Below, in pieces: positions 43,945-52,537 of a DNA stretch of 64,000 nucleotides. This DNA comes from Tissierella creatinini (GTDB taxonomy: Bacteria > Bacillota > Clostridia > Tissierellales > Tissierellaceae). The stretch lies in the NCBI GenBank assembly GCA_005046945.1, contig SUSS01000001.1:124001-188000 (forward strand). The letters run 5' to 3'. Below the pieces are notes generated by a model, which was given only the letters and a program-made list of their open reading frames with translations, did no database searches and was not told the origin of the DNA. Every line of letters starts with the position of its first letter. Within the stretch, counting starts at the first letter, position 1. The translations under genes and the position numbers were made by a program.

Positions 43945-44517
43945 CTATTTACTAGAATATACTTGAACCCTATTTCCACTAATACTCAATACAGTCTTAA
44001 CGGCATCATAGAGCATTTCTAACACCTTTATATCTTCAGCACCATCTGCAACTACAATAACCCCCTTTACTAGGGGATTAATCTCCTTAAGTAAAAGCGT
44101 TGAATCACTACTAGCACTTGTAATGATTTGAACATTAGTATCCTCCCTATTTACCTCTCTTGTTCCCCCTTGGGCATCAATTTCCTTAGTAGTCTCAACA
44201 GTCCGTGTTGTATTGGATGCAGGAACGCTTTCAATGCTTTCCTCCAAAGTAATCATTACACTTACCTCCCCAACTCCATCCAGCTTCCCTAGAATATTCT
44301 CTAGCTTTGTCTCAAGATAGGTGCTGTAATCATCCTCTAGCTTAATCTCCTTTACTTTCTCTACAACAGGTGTTTTTGGATTAGTATTGTCTTTAAAAAG
44401 ACTAATCCCAATTAACACTATGACTGATAGTAGTAGAATTATGAATAAATTATTGATAAACTTCTTGTTATTCAGTTCCTCAAGGTGTTTTTTTATTTTA
44501 TTGATTAGTTCCTCCAT
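43945..44517 (-). CDS. spoIIIAG: Stage III sporulation protein AG
   Basis: 190 aa. One membrane segment (LFIILLLSVIVLIGISLF), then a ring-building domain with a long beta insertion rich in Thr and Glu (ESVPASNTTRTVETTKEID). SpoIIIAG forms a large ring in the A-Q channel. ATG 44517 with GGAGG 6 nt upstream; it overlaps spoIIIAF by 20 nt. Confidence 0.93.
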   Translation of the reverse strand: MEELINKIKKHLEELNNKKFINNLFIILLLSVIVLIGISLFKDNTNPKTPVVEKVKEIKLEDDYSTYLETKLENILGKLDGVGEVSVMITLEESIESVPASNTTRTVETTKEIDAQGGTREVNREDTNVQIITSASSDSTLLLKEINPLVKGVIVVADGAEDIKVLEMLYDAVKTVLSISGNRVQVYSSK

Positions 44518-45085
44518 AACTTTCCTCCCCATAATAGATATTTATCTTATTCTTTTCTAGCTGTATCATCGTAGAGATGACCCCTTTTATATCATCATCC
44601 TCAATGGATGTTAAAACTGTTGACTTATCTCCTATATCAATATCCTCTACCCTTATATCTCCTTTAATTTCTTGCTTTACCATGATTATATCCACACCTT
44701 CTAAAGATATAATATGGTCTTCATTAGGGCTTGTTTTGAACTCAATAGTTTCAACGACATAATCTGAATTATCCTCTATTAAATCTTTTAACTCTTTCCT
44801 AAGGCTAGAAAGATATAGATCAACTATCTGTTGATTTTGTACCTCCTCTAAATTTTCCATGGATATATCCTTTTGAGAGAAGGCTTCGACTTCCCTATCT
44901 ATATCTAGACTTATATCATTTACCTTGGTTAATGGACTTATTACGGTAAATATGATTAAGATTCCAATAATAAAGTTTACATATCTCTTCATATTACCCT
45001 TTGGCATGACTATATCTATTAAGGATATAATCATGAAAAGTGTTACAAGTTCCTTTAACCAGCTAGTTATAAATTCTGTAAACAT
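44498..45085 (-). CDS. spoIIIAF: Stage III sporulation protein AF
   Basis: 195 aa. Two membrane segments (WLKELVTLFMIISLIDIVMP and YVNFIIGILIIFTVISPL) followed by a soluble ring-building-motif-like domain. Part of the mother-cell complex of the A-Q channel. ATG 45085 is 5 nt after an AGGTGA-type SD; the stop of spoIIIAE is 9 nt upstream. Confidence 0.92.
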   Translation of the reverse strand: MFTEFITSWLKELVTLFMIISLIDIVMPKGNMKRYVNFIIGILIIFTVISPLTKVNDISLDIDREVEAFSQKDISMENLEEVQNQQIVDLYLSSLRKELKDLIEDNSDYVVETIEFKTSPNEDHIISLEGVDIIMVKQEIKGDIRVEDIDIGDKSTVLTSIEDDDIKGVISTMIQLEKNKINIYYGEESYGGTNQ

Positions 45086-45094
45086 ATATCTCAC

Positions 45095-46249
45095 CTACCT
45101 TAGCATAATTAGGCTATTTCCTGTATCTACAATAATTGTTATAGTAATGAAGAACATTATGGATACAGATACTAGGCTTATCAATATCAATAGCAAGGTC
45201 TTGCTAATATCGGTAAAGAAATTAGATATATTCGAAGATACAATAGGCTCTATAACTGCGCTGATTACCTTGTAAATAAATAATAGTACACTTATTTTAA
45301 TCACTGGAAGGACAGTAATTATTATCAAGATAACAAGGCCTATGATTCCAATTCCATTCTTTAAGATAGCAGAGGAACCTATTACGGTTTCAACAGCATC
45401 GGATAAAAAACCTCCAACTATGGGGACGAAGTTATCTATTGCAAATTTAGCAGTTCTAATGGTGATCCCATCCATCTTTGTACTAAGTCCATAGATAGTT
45501 ATAATACCTATAAATATGGTAAAAGCTGCTGTTATAATAAAGGTTATAACTTGCCTTCCAAGCTCTGAAATCTTTTTAAGTTCTGCTCTTTGGGAGAGAT
45601 TTGCCAAAATGCTTACTATAAACGAAAAATATATTAATGGTATTATAATGTTTTGAACTAAGACTCCGATTAGATTTACAGAACCAATAATCATTGGATG
45701 AAATAAAACCTTAGTATTTGGTCCCCCTGCTATGACTAGAAAGGTCAATAGTATAGGCATTATAATTTCCATAAAACGAACCATATTTACAATCGTAACT
45801 TTAACTACTTCCATTAGTTGATAAAAGCTTCCTAATATTAAAATAGCCAGAACCATGTATGTAACGTAATTAGCTATTTGACTAACTGAGGAATTTTCAA
45901 ATGTACCCTGCAGATTGGTTATTAGAGCTGATATCATGGTAATTGCTATTATCTTAGCTAGGAAACCAAGGCTCACCTTAATCTCACTAAAGAACGTTTC
46001 TACGATAAAATTTTGTAGAGCATCCTTATTAAAAATCCTTTCCCCCTTGATTGTTTGCTTAATAATATCCTTAAAATTAAATCCCTTTATGGCCTCATTT
46101 TCCTTAAGTACATCCTCAATAAAGCTCTCTAGCTCCTGTGTATCAAACATATCTAGCTGTTCTTCTATTATGAATCCTTCAATGTCAGCTCCAACAACTA
46201 TTGTAGGGATTATTAATATCAACAAAAGTATATAGATTGTCCTTTTCAT
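45095..46249 (-). CDS. spoIIIAE: Stage III sporulation protein AE
   Basis: 384 aa polytopic membrane protein with a signal-like N-terminus (ILLLILIIPTIVVGA) and about eight further segments, including the conserved IAITMISALITNLQGTFENSSVSQIA and DNFVPIVGGFLSDAVETVIG. It is the main membrane platform of the SpoIIIA complex. The SD GGGTGAGA precedes the ATG. Confidence 0.94.
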   Translation of the reverse strand: MKRTIYILLLILIIPTIVVGADIEGFIIEEQLDMFDTQELESFIEDVLKENEAIKGFNFKDIIKQTIKGERIFNKDALQNFIVETFFSEIKVSLGFLAKIIAITMISALITNLQGTFENSSVSQIANYVTYMVLAILILGSFYQLMEVVKVTIVNMVRFMEIIMPILLTFLVIAGGPNTKVLFHPMIIGSVNLIGVLVQNIIIPLIYFSFIVSILANLSQRAELKKISELGRQVITFIITAAFTIFIGIITIYGLSTKMDGITIRTAKFAIDNFVPIVGGFLSDAVETVIGSSAILKNGIGIIGLVILIIITVLPVIKISVLLFIYKVISAVIEPIVSSNISNFFTDISKTLLLILISLVSVSIMFFITITIIVDTGNSLIMLR

Positions 46250-46259
46250 CTTCTCACCC

Positions 46260-46646
46260 TTAGGGTAGTATTTTAATTATTAAATCCATCAAAGCTAATA
46301 ATATAGGTATGGCAAGGACCATTATCAATACCTTCCCCCCAAGTTCTATCTTCATAGCTATTGAATCCTGGCCTGCATCTCTGGAAATCTGTGATGCAAA
46401 TTCCACAAGATAGGCCATACCTATTATTTTGACTATAGTATTAAAATAGCTTATATCCACATTAGCTCTAGAGGATAAGCTGCTAATGGTATCCACAACA
46501 TAAACTAGTTGGGGTACTATCAATAAAAATATAATCACACCTGTAACAATGGACAAAAGAACTGCAAATTCAGGCCTACTCTCCTTTAAAATCACAATTA
46601 GAATAGTTGCTATTATTCCTAGTCCTACTATCTGCATAATCTCCAT
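46260..46646 (-). CDS. spoIIIAD: Stage III sporulation protein AD
   Basis: 128 aa with four membrane segments, beginning IVGLGIIATILIVILKESRPEFAVLLS. SpoIIIAC and AD are small hydrophobic subunits related to each other in topology. It is placed between AC and AE with short gaps, as in all spore formers. Confidence 0.93.
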   Translation of the reverse strand: MEIMQIVGLGIIATILIVILKESRPEFAVLLSIVTGVIIFLLIVPQLVYVVDTISSLSSRANVDISYFNTIVKIIGMAYLVEFASQISRDAGQDSIAMKIELGGKVLIMVLAIPILLALMDLIIKILP

Positions 46647-46654
46647 AAAATCAC

Positions 46655-46852
46655 CTAATACAATCTAAAGAGCACTTTTATGTCTGAAAATAGTTGGCTC
46701 ACCAAATTAATAACTACACCTAAGACTATAATTACTCCGACTAAGGTAGTTAGGTATGCATATTCTTGCTTACCGGATTTCTCCAAGACCATATGTAATA
46801 TAGCAGCTACCATTCCAATACCAGCTATCTTAAAAATTAAATCCACATCCAT
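46655..46852 (-). CDS. spoIIIAC: Stage III sporulation protein AC
   Basis: 65 aa with two membrane segments (IFKIAGIGMVAAILHMVLE and YLTTLVGVIIVLGVVINLV). Full family length. AGGAGAG precedes the ATG. Confidence 0.93.
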   Translation of the reverse strand: MDVDLIFKIAGIGMVAAILHMVLEKSGKQEYAYLTTLVGVIIVLGVVINLVSQLFSDIKVLFRLY

Positions 46853-46864
46853 CTTTATCTCTCC

Positions 46865-47389
46865 TTAAGCTAGAATAATTACTATGCCAAGCCCCAATAT
46901 AATGCCTAGGGATCCGTACATTTTTTCATACTTCGTTTTCTCCTCCTTAGCTTCATGGATAAGCTCTTGTAGACTATCCAATATATAATTAAGCTGTAAT
47001 GACTGATCCTCTCTATTAGTTCTCCCAATAACCTTTCCGAGAGACTTAAAGGCCTCTATATCTTCAAGCTCTAAGTTGAATTTCTCCTTTAATATATCTG
47101 AAGCCTCGTTAAATATTGGATATAGGTCACCACTTTCATCCTTTTCTATTTTCTCACTTATGAAATGGAGAATCTCACTCATTCCCTTAGATGTCTTCTC
47201 AGCAATACTTTCAATAGCTATAGGTATGGGAGTAAGAAAAACTAATAGGTCTGTCTGAAGAAGCCTAGTGACTTCTTGAAGGTCACTTAATCCATTAAGC
47301 CTCTTAGAATATCTATTTCCAAAGGATAATCCTAAGATTGTACATATGAAAAATATATTTATTAACATAAGTATTTTAAGCAGTAACAT
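46865..47389 (-). CDS. spoIIIAB: Stage III sporulation protein AB
   Basis: 174 aa. A membrane segment at each end (LKILMLINIFFICTILGLSF; YGSLGIILGLGIVIIL) frames a soluble helical domain, a layout like a type II secretion F-type half. It overlaps spoIIIAA by 14 nt, with GAGG 7 nt before the ATG. Confidence 0.93.
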   Translation of the reverse strand: MLLLKILMLINIFFICTILGLSFGNRYSKRLNGLSDLQEVTRLLQTDLLVFLTPIPIAIESIAEKTSKGMSEILHFISEKIEKDESGDLYPIFNEASDILKEKFNLELEDIEAFKSLGKVIGRTNREDQSLQLNYILDSLQELIHEAKEEKTKYEKMYGSLGIILGLGIVIILA

Positions 47390-48362
47390 ACTTCTTCCTC
47401 TTTTCTAATAGGTTTATAAACATGTCCTCATCTAAAATTTCATTAATAGTCCCAACACCTGATGAATTGTCCATGATTATAAACCTTTTAAAAACTCTCT
47501 CATCGAAAAGACTCTTTATAGAGGCTCTAGATATAACATCCTCTATTGAATGTCCATGAATAGTTGCGATGAGCCTTATACCTGCTCTCAAGGCCTCAGA
47601 TATGCTCTCGGCATCCCTTTGACTACCTATCTCATCTACTGCAATTATCTCGGGAGACATGGCTCTAATCATCATCATGATTCCTTCAGACTTTTGACAT
47701 GAATCCAATATATCTGTCCTGATACCAATATCCTTTTGAGGAATTCCGTTAAAAATACCGGCAACTTCAGACCTTTCATCGATTAAACCTATTTTATAGC
47801 CTCTAATACCCTTCTTCTTTACACCATTACTTAGATTCCTGACTATATCCCTAAGAAGAGTAGTCTTACCACATTGGGGTGGAGAAATTATCATTGTATT
47901 TAAAAAGTCTCCATCCCTTATAAGATAATGGATTATATTATCGGAAATTCCCTTTTTCTCCCTAGCAATTCGGAAATTCAAGGAGGATATATTCTTAATG
48001 CTTTCGATTTCTCCATTGTTATATATGATTTTTCCGCAAATACCAACCCTATGCCCTCCTTTAATGGTAATATAACCATTTTTAATCTCTTCGGATAATG
48101 CATAAACAGAGTAGTTACATACCAACTGGAAAGTCTTTAAGATTATATCGGAATCTATTATTAACCCCTCATGTATATTCCTTATATCTCCATCAGAGCC
48201 TATATAATAGTCCTTCCCCTCTGAATAAATCATTAAAGGAGAATTAACCCTAAGTCGAATCTCCTCTGTATTTTCTTTGACCCTAACCGGAAGTCTTAAA
48301 AGAGGCTTTTTTATTTCTAAAGCTAGATTATCAATTACTAAATCAAATATACTTTTATCCAT
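47376..48362 (-). CDS. spoIIIAA: Stage III sporulation protein AA (ATPase)
   Basis: 328 aa secretion-type ATPase. Walker A ISPPQCGKTTLLRDI, DERSEVAG, Walker B IIAVDEIGSQRDAESI and ATIHGHSIEDV. It is thought to power the SpoIIIA channel from the mother cell. First gene of the operon, GGAGG 7 nt before the ATG, with a possible sigma-E promoter upstream. Confidence 0.96.
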   Translation of the reverse strand: MDKSIFDLVIDNLALEIKKPLLRLPVRVKENTEEIRLRVNSPLMIYSEGKDYYIGSDGDIRNIHEGLIIDSDIILKTFQLVCNYSVYALSEEIKNGYITIKGGHRVGICGKIIYNNGEIESIKNISSLNFRIAREKKGISDNIIHYLIRDGDFLNTMIISPPQCGKTTLLRDIVRNLSNGVKKKGIRGYKIGLIDERSEVAGIFNGIPQKDIGIRTDILDSCQKSEGIMMMIRAMSPEIIAVDEIGSQRDAESISEALRAGIRLIATIHGHSIEDVISRASIKSLFDERVFKRFIIMDNSSGVGTINEILDEDMFINLLEKRKKYVTA

Positions 48363-48383
48363 AACCTGTCCTCCTTTTAATTA

Positions 48384-48412
48384 ATTCTATGAGAAAGTTA
48401 TATTATTATTAC
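48384..48412 (-). promoter_or_regulatory. Candidate sigma-E promoter of spoIIIA
   Basis: On the - strand GTAATAA (48412-48406), 14-nt spacer, CATAGAAT (48391-48384). The -10 is one base from the sigma-E consensus CATACAAT; the -35 is weaker. The position, after the upstream terminator and about 20 nt before spoIIIAA, supports it. Confidence 0.5.
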
Positions 48413-48454
48413 AAAAAAATAAGACTTCCTTAAACATAAGTTTAAGGAAGTCTT
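48410..48454 (-). terminator. Terminator after the acidic-protein gene
   Basis: Perfect 15-bp arms AAGACTTCCTTAAAC (48421-48435) and GTTTAAGGAAGTCTT (48440-48454), loop ATAA, then TATTTTTTT on the - strand. Confidence 0.92.
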
Positions 48455-48467
48455 TTAGCTTTGGATG

Positions 48468-48809
48468 TTAATCTTCATCCTCTTCATCGCTATCTAACTC
48501 ATCAAAATCCTCATCGAAGTCGTAGTCTGAATCTACTTCATAGTCATCGTCCCAATCATCTTCGTCATCATAATCGTCGTCATCGTCGCCGTATATATCC
48601 TCTTCAACATCAGCTAGATCTTCGTCTATGAAGTTTACATATTCTTCAAGATCCATTTGATCCTCGATTACATCATCAAGTACATCAGTGAATGCTTCCA
48701 AGGTTTCGATAATTTGAACAAGCACCTTACCTTCTTTGCTTGATTCAGCAACGCCAAGTCCCTCAGCTAGTCCTTTAAGATAAGCTACCTTCTGTAATAA
48801 GTAATCCAT
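48468..48809 (-). CDS. CD1247 N-terminal-domain-like protein with poly-acidic tail
   Basis: 113 aa. Residues 1-60 are a helical domain (YLLQKVAYLKGLAEGLGV..SKEGKVLVQIIETLEAF) seen in a conserved clostridial family. Residues about 60-113 are nearly all Asp and Glu with some Tyr and Trp. Function unknown. The place between efp and spoIIIA is conserved in clostridia. Downstream of efp by 31 nt and ended by a strong terminator. Confidence 0.8.
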   Translation of the reverse strand: MDYLLQKVAYLKGLAEGLGVAESSKEGKVLVQIIETLEAFTDVLDDVIEDQMDLEEYVNFIDEDLADVEEDIYGDDDDDYDDEDDWDDDYEVDSDYDFDEDFDELDSDEEDED

Positions 48810-48840
48810 TTTACCCCTCCTATTTGATTTTGTCTTGTTA

Positions 48841-49398
48841 CTAAACTCTGGACAGATATTCTCCAGTTCTTGTATCTATTTTAATTTTGTCACCTAAGTT
48901 AACAAACAATGGAACCATAATAGTTACCCCTGTTTCTACAGTAGCAGGCTTAGTAGCACCGGATGAAGTATCACCCTTTAAACCATGTTCAGTATGAGTA
49001 ACCTCTAGCTCTACGAAGTTAGGAGGCTGAACTTCAAATGCGCTTCCTTGGTAGAATCTGATAGTTGCATTGTCATTTTCCCTTAAGTACTTAATTGCTT
49101 CCTCCACTACTTCTTTATTAAGTGGTAGTTGCTCATATGTTTCAACATCCATGAAATAATATAATTCGCCATCACTATATAGATATTGCATTTCCTTAGT
49201 TTCAATTGTAGCCTTTTCAAATCTTTCAGTTGGATTAAAGGTTACATCCTTTGTTCCACCTGATAATACACTTCTAATCTTAGTTCTAACAAATGCTGCT
49301 CCTTTTCCTGGCTTAACGTGTTGGAAATCAACTATTTGGTAGACATCTCCATCCCATTGAAAGGTAATTCCTTTTCTAAATTCACTTGCTGATATCAT
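48841..49398 (-). CDS. efp: Elongation factor P
   Basis: 185 aa with three beta-barrel domains: KOW-like ([36 protein letters not shown]), OB 1, and OB 2 ending [24 protein letters not shown]. The tip loop has KPGKGAA with the modifiable Lys. It rescues ribosomes stalled at polyproline. ATG 49398 has GGAGG 6 nt upstream; a longer frame to 49494 runs over the promoter. Confidence 0.97.
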   Translation of the reverse strand: MISASEFRKGITFQWDGDVYQIVDFQHVKPGKGAAFVRTKIRSVLSGGTKDVTFNPTERFEKATIETKEMQYLYSDGELYYFMDVETYEQLPLNKEVVEEAIKYLRENDNATIRFYQGSAFEVQPPNFVELEVTHTEHGLKGDTSSGATKPATVETGVTIMVPLFVNLGDKIKIDTRTGEYLSRV

Positions 49399-49444
49399 AA
49401 ATTTCCTCCTACCTTTTTCATCTGATTTATTCTTTCTTCTACTC

Positions 49445-49473
49445 ATTATATCAATATCTAGTATTTTCCACAA
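49445..49473 (-). promoter_or_regulatory. Promoter of efp
   Basis: On the - strand TTGTGG (49473-49468), 17-nt spacer, TATAAT (49450-49445), about 45 nt before the efp ATG. Confidence 0.7.
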
Positions 49474-49595
49474 TATAAATATCCACAAAGTCACTTACAT
49501 GTTATTGGAAAATTCTGATTCTCATACCATAAAAGAAGGTTTGCAGGAGATTATTTACTGTGGCTTTCAGAAAGGCTCTAAGACTTAAATGGAGG

Positions 49596-50126
49596 TTAAA
49601 AGCTGCGGCTAAGAAATTTGTCTAATTCCATCAAGATCTCTTTACTTATCTCAGAAGGTTTCTTATTATCCACATCTATAATTATATCAGAGGATATAAG
49701 ATATAGGCCTTCTCTTTCCATAAAAATATTTTCTACCTTCTTATAAAGGTCCTGGCTTTCTTTAAGCAGTGGACGCACTACCTTGCTCCTATTTAGATTT
49801 TCGATTATAGTATCTATTTTCCCCATTAAGAGGATTATATATCCATTCCTTCTTAGGACTTGTATATTGTCTTCCCTAAGAACTACACCACCTCCTGTAG
49901 AAATTATATAATCTTCTTTATCCGATATCTGATTAACAACCTGATGCTCCACATCTCTAAAATAGCCTTCACCATTTTTTTCAAATATTTCGCTTATAGA
50001 AAGATTCTCTTTCTCTTCAATCAAATCATCTGTATCACAAAAGTTCTTTGACATAGCTTCAGCTAATATCTTACCAATCTCAGTCTTACCAACACCGCTC
50101 ATGCCAATCAATACAATGTTTTTCAT
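49596..50126 (-). CDS. aroK: Shikimate kinase
   Basis: 176 aa. P-loop IGMSGVGKTEIGK, DTDDLIEE, the shikimate-binding GEGYFRDVEHQVV and STGGGVVLRED, and the lid RPLL. It phosphorylates shikimate in aromatic amino-acid synthesis. No other aro gene is in the window. It is 19 nt after the last pilus gene, which suggests read-through from the pilus locus. Confidence 0.95.
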   Translation of the reverse strand: MKNIVLIGMSGVGKTEIGKILAEAMSKNFCDTDDLIEEKENLSISEIFEKNGEGYFRDVEHQVVNQISDKEDYIISTGGGVVLREDNIQVLRRNGYIILLMGKIDTIIENLNRSKVVRPLLKESQDLYKKVENIFMEREGLYLISSDIIIDVDNKKPSEISKEILMELDKFLSRSF

Positions 50127-50145
50127 ATATTTTTAAAACTCCTAT

Positions 50146-51147
50146 CTATTTAATCTCAATAAAGCCAGGCAGGTAGAAACCATACATACCTATAACTTCC
50201 CTATTGTATTTAAGATCTATTCTATCTAAAAAATCAGAAGGTCCTTCGGTAATGATTATACCTCTAATTAAAGGTTTATAGACATCCGATTCAACAATAA
50301 TTTTTGAATCTCTACCCTTTAATACTATTATACCACTAAATTCAAATCTACCCTCAATTATTATATCTCCTTCCATAATTATTACACCCTTAAGCTTTAC
50401 AGGGTCTAAAGCAGGTTTATCTATTATTCTCAGAGACACAGGAGTATATATTCTGTTTTTTATATCAAAGAATATCTTATAAAGAGGTACCTTGCCATAT
50501 ATCTCTTCTGTAGTCGAGCTTGAACTTATTTTCCTTATAATATCCCTGGAATTATTTTCAGCTTCAATTACTATCTCATCGTGACTAAAAGTGCTAAGTT
50601 TCTTAAAATCACTTGGTAGACTATCTAGGCTTAAGTATTCTATACCATCATAGAATTCATCAAGCTTCACACATGTATTAAAATCCAAATCATAGGATAT
50701 AAGCGGTAAACTACCTTCCTCAAAAATGCTATTAACATAATTGACCTTCTTCTTAGATATACTCCTTATACCTCTATAATTAGATTCTGCAACAACTTCC
50801 ATACATCTTCTATCATTTACATTTTGAAACTCTATACTTACTACATTATGCTTGTCCTCTATATCTAAATCTTCGGCCTCAACATTAATTTTTGCTGACT
50901 TGGCACTTGTAGCAGGTGCCTTCAAATATGCTAAAATGGCAGGCATTAAGTATTTATTTTGATAATAATTATCATAAACAACCCTATTTACCTTAGTTTC
51001 AGCAAGTAAACGTGTTTGTATCTTATCTCTGCTAACTATACTAATGTTAGCTTCTATTGTAGATATATAAGTGAGATGAGTCACTGCCATCATGACTACA
51101 CAGGATACCAAGATGAAGATTGGTGTACTAAACCCTCTTCTTTTCAT
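50146..51147 (-). CDS. PilX-like pilus-associated protein
   Basis: 333 aa. N-terminal KRRGFSTPIFILVSCVVMMAV is a type IV pilin-like basic leader, Gly and membrane helix, but lacks the usual Glu at position 5. The rest is soluble and ends in a beta-rich repeat region (GVIIMEGDIIIEGRFEFSGI) that looks like a beta-helix. This resembles PilX/GspK-type proteins in Gram-positive pilus loci. Downstream end of the pilus cluster; GGAGG precedes the ATG. Confidence 0.65.
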   Translation of the reverse strand: MKRRGFSTPIFILVSCVVMMAVTHLTYISTIEANISIVSRDKIQTRLLAETKVNRVVYDNYYQNKYLMPAILAYLKAPATSAKSAKINVEAEDLDIEDKHNVVSIEFQNVNDRRCMEVVAESNYRGIRSISKKKVNYVNSIFEEGSLPLISYDLDFNTCVKLDEFYDGIEYLSLDSLPSDFKKLSTFSHDEIVIEAENNSRDIIRKISSSSTTEEIYGKVPLYKIFFDIKNRIYTPVSLRIIDKPALDPVKLKGVIIMEGDIIIEGRFEFSGIIVLKGRDSKIIVESDVYKPLIRGIIITEGPSDFLDRIDLKYNREVIGMYGFYLPGFIEIK

Positions 51148-51155
51148 AAATCCTC

Positions 51156-51740
51156 CTAAAAATCAAAGTCCTTTTCTAAAAAAAGACATGACTTAAAACT
51201 ATGAAATAAATCTTCTTCGAAACCCATAGAAATATCAAGATATATAAGCTTATTTTCAACTTCAACCCTAGTATTAGCTATGGATAGAACCCCTTCACAT
51301 ACCTCATTAAAACCGGAAAAATTTTTCCCTTCTGGATATATTGGAAATTTCCTATTGATCGCTACTCTTATTAGCTTATTATCCTTAGAATAATAGGTTG
51401 CAAAGTTATACCTTGTATCTGAGTTCACAAGGCCACTATCCTTAAAAATTACAAATCCAATGTTTTCAGGATATAGGCTATTTAAATTCAAAATATTATC
51501 CGATGATATGAGCATATCAGCATTTTTTAATTCTTCTTTTATATATTCAATGCCGAACCTTCCGTTGAGTAATAGCTCATCCATATCCTGTCCTTGTGTT
51601 GAGGCCTTGGTAGTATAGGTCAATATAGAGAAGATACCTGCAAGGACTATGGACAATATGCTAAATCCAATTATAAATTCAATTATTGTAAACCCTTTTT
51701 TACTTTGTAACAGATGATTTATATTGTACCGTTCTAACAT
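51156..51740 (-). CDS. Prepilin, PilW/PulJ-like minor pilin
   Basis: 194 aa. The class III prepilin motif is KKGFTIIEFIIGFSILSIVLA with Gly(-1), Phe(+1) and Glu(+5), after a 16-residue leader. A helical stalk and a globular domain follow. The ATG at 51740 overlaps the preceding prepilin gene by 41 nt; AAGGA is 7 nt upstream. It belongs with the two genes before it as a minor-pilin set. Confidence 0.82.
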   Translation of the reverse strand: MLERYNINHLLQSKKGFTIIEFIIGFSILSIVLAGIFSILTYTTKASTQGQDMDELLLNGRFGIEYIKEELKNADMLISSDNILNLNSLYPENIGFVIFKDSGLVNSDTRYNFATYYSKDNKLIRVAINRKFPIYPEGKNFSGFNEVCEGVLSIANTRVEVENKLIYLDISMGFEEDLFHSFKSCLFLEKDFDF

Positions 51741-52086
51741 TTATATCATCCTTAGATTCAATAATTACAATATATTCTATAAACCCTTCACTACTATATA
51801 GTTTAACTAGTTTACAACCATATAGAGATGTGTCAAAGTCCCCATCTTCATAGATTATTTCTCCCATGCCGTCTAAATCTGCGATCGTTTTCATAGCGGA
51901 TACACTTTTGCTTTTAAGCTTCTCTGCTACCATCTCTCCAATATAGTTCATTTCATCTCTATGCCTAATATTTTTTATGTTATTAAATGAAAAACCCAAT
52001 AAAGGCAAAATAGATGTCGCCAGTAAACCTAGAAAGAACAAGCCTATAATTGCTTCAATTAGAATTGACCCTTCTCTTTTTATCAT
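51700..52086 (-). CDS. Prepilin-like minor pilin, PilV type
   Basis: 128 aa. The N-terminus MIKREGSILIEAIIGLFFLG has Gly then SILIE, a short-leader prepilin motif with Glu at +5. A small globular domain follows. It sits between the FimT-like and PilW-like genes, the standard order of minor pilins. Confidence 0.78.
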   Translation of the reverse strand: MIKREGSILIEAIIGLFFLGLLATSILPLLGFSFNNIKNIRHRDEMNYIGEMVAEKLKSKSVSAMKTIADLDGMGEIIYEDGDFDTSLYGCKLVKLYSSEGFIEYIVIIESKDDINVRTVQYKSSVTK

Positions 52087-52087
52087 A

Positions 52088-52537
52088 CTAATACTCCCTT
52101 AAATTTACTTTTCCCGTTGCAGGAGTTACAGAGAGACCATATATCTTCTTATCATCAAGCCTTAAAAAGACTGTACCGCTATGATTAGGTACCCCATTTC
52201 TGCCAAATTCCAATTCAATAACTCCCGGGTCTTCTAAATTAAAAGGCTTTAAAATAAGTTGGACTCCATTTTTGAAGTAATGGCTTCGTATATTTTTTCC
52301 ATTGGATTCAATAACATAATAATTTCTTTCATAATCGAAAGCCACTCTATGTGGTTCACCCTTAACAATAGATTGATTTCTTGCAAATAATATATCTCTT
52401 CTAAAATCCTTAAGCTCTTGATCTTGTTCATAATTATATAAAACTTTGAAACTAGGCATTGCAATAGAAAAAAACAAAGAAAAAAGAGCTAGTACAACGA
52501 CTAGCTCTATTAGTGTAAATCCCTTATATCTGTCCAT
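52088..52537 (-). CDS. Prepilin, GspH/FimT-like minor pilin
   Basis: 149 aa. Prepilin motif DRYKGFTLIELVVVLALFSLFF, with Gly(-1) and Glu(+5). C-terminal part has the GspH/FimT features: FARNQSIVKGEPHRVAFD and PATGKVNLREY. Such minor pilins form the initiating tip of the pilus. It follows the SLH gene directly. Confidence 0.85.
   Translation of the reverse strand: MDRYKGFTLIELVVVLALFSLFFSIAMPSFKVLYNYEQDQELKDFRRDILFARNQSIVKGEPHRVAFDYERNYYVIESNGKNIRSHYFKNGVQLILKPFNLEDPGVIELEFGRNGVPNHSGTVFLRLDDKKIYGLSVTPATGKVNLREY

Noticed and set aside
49398..49494. N-terminal extension of efp
   Set aside because: The extension covers the efp promoter and is absent in the family; GGAGG marks ATG 49398.
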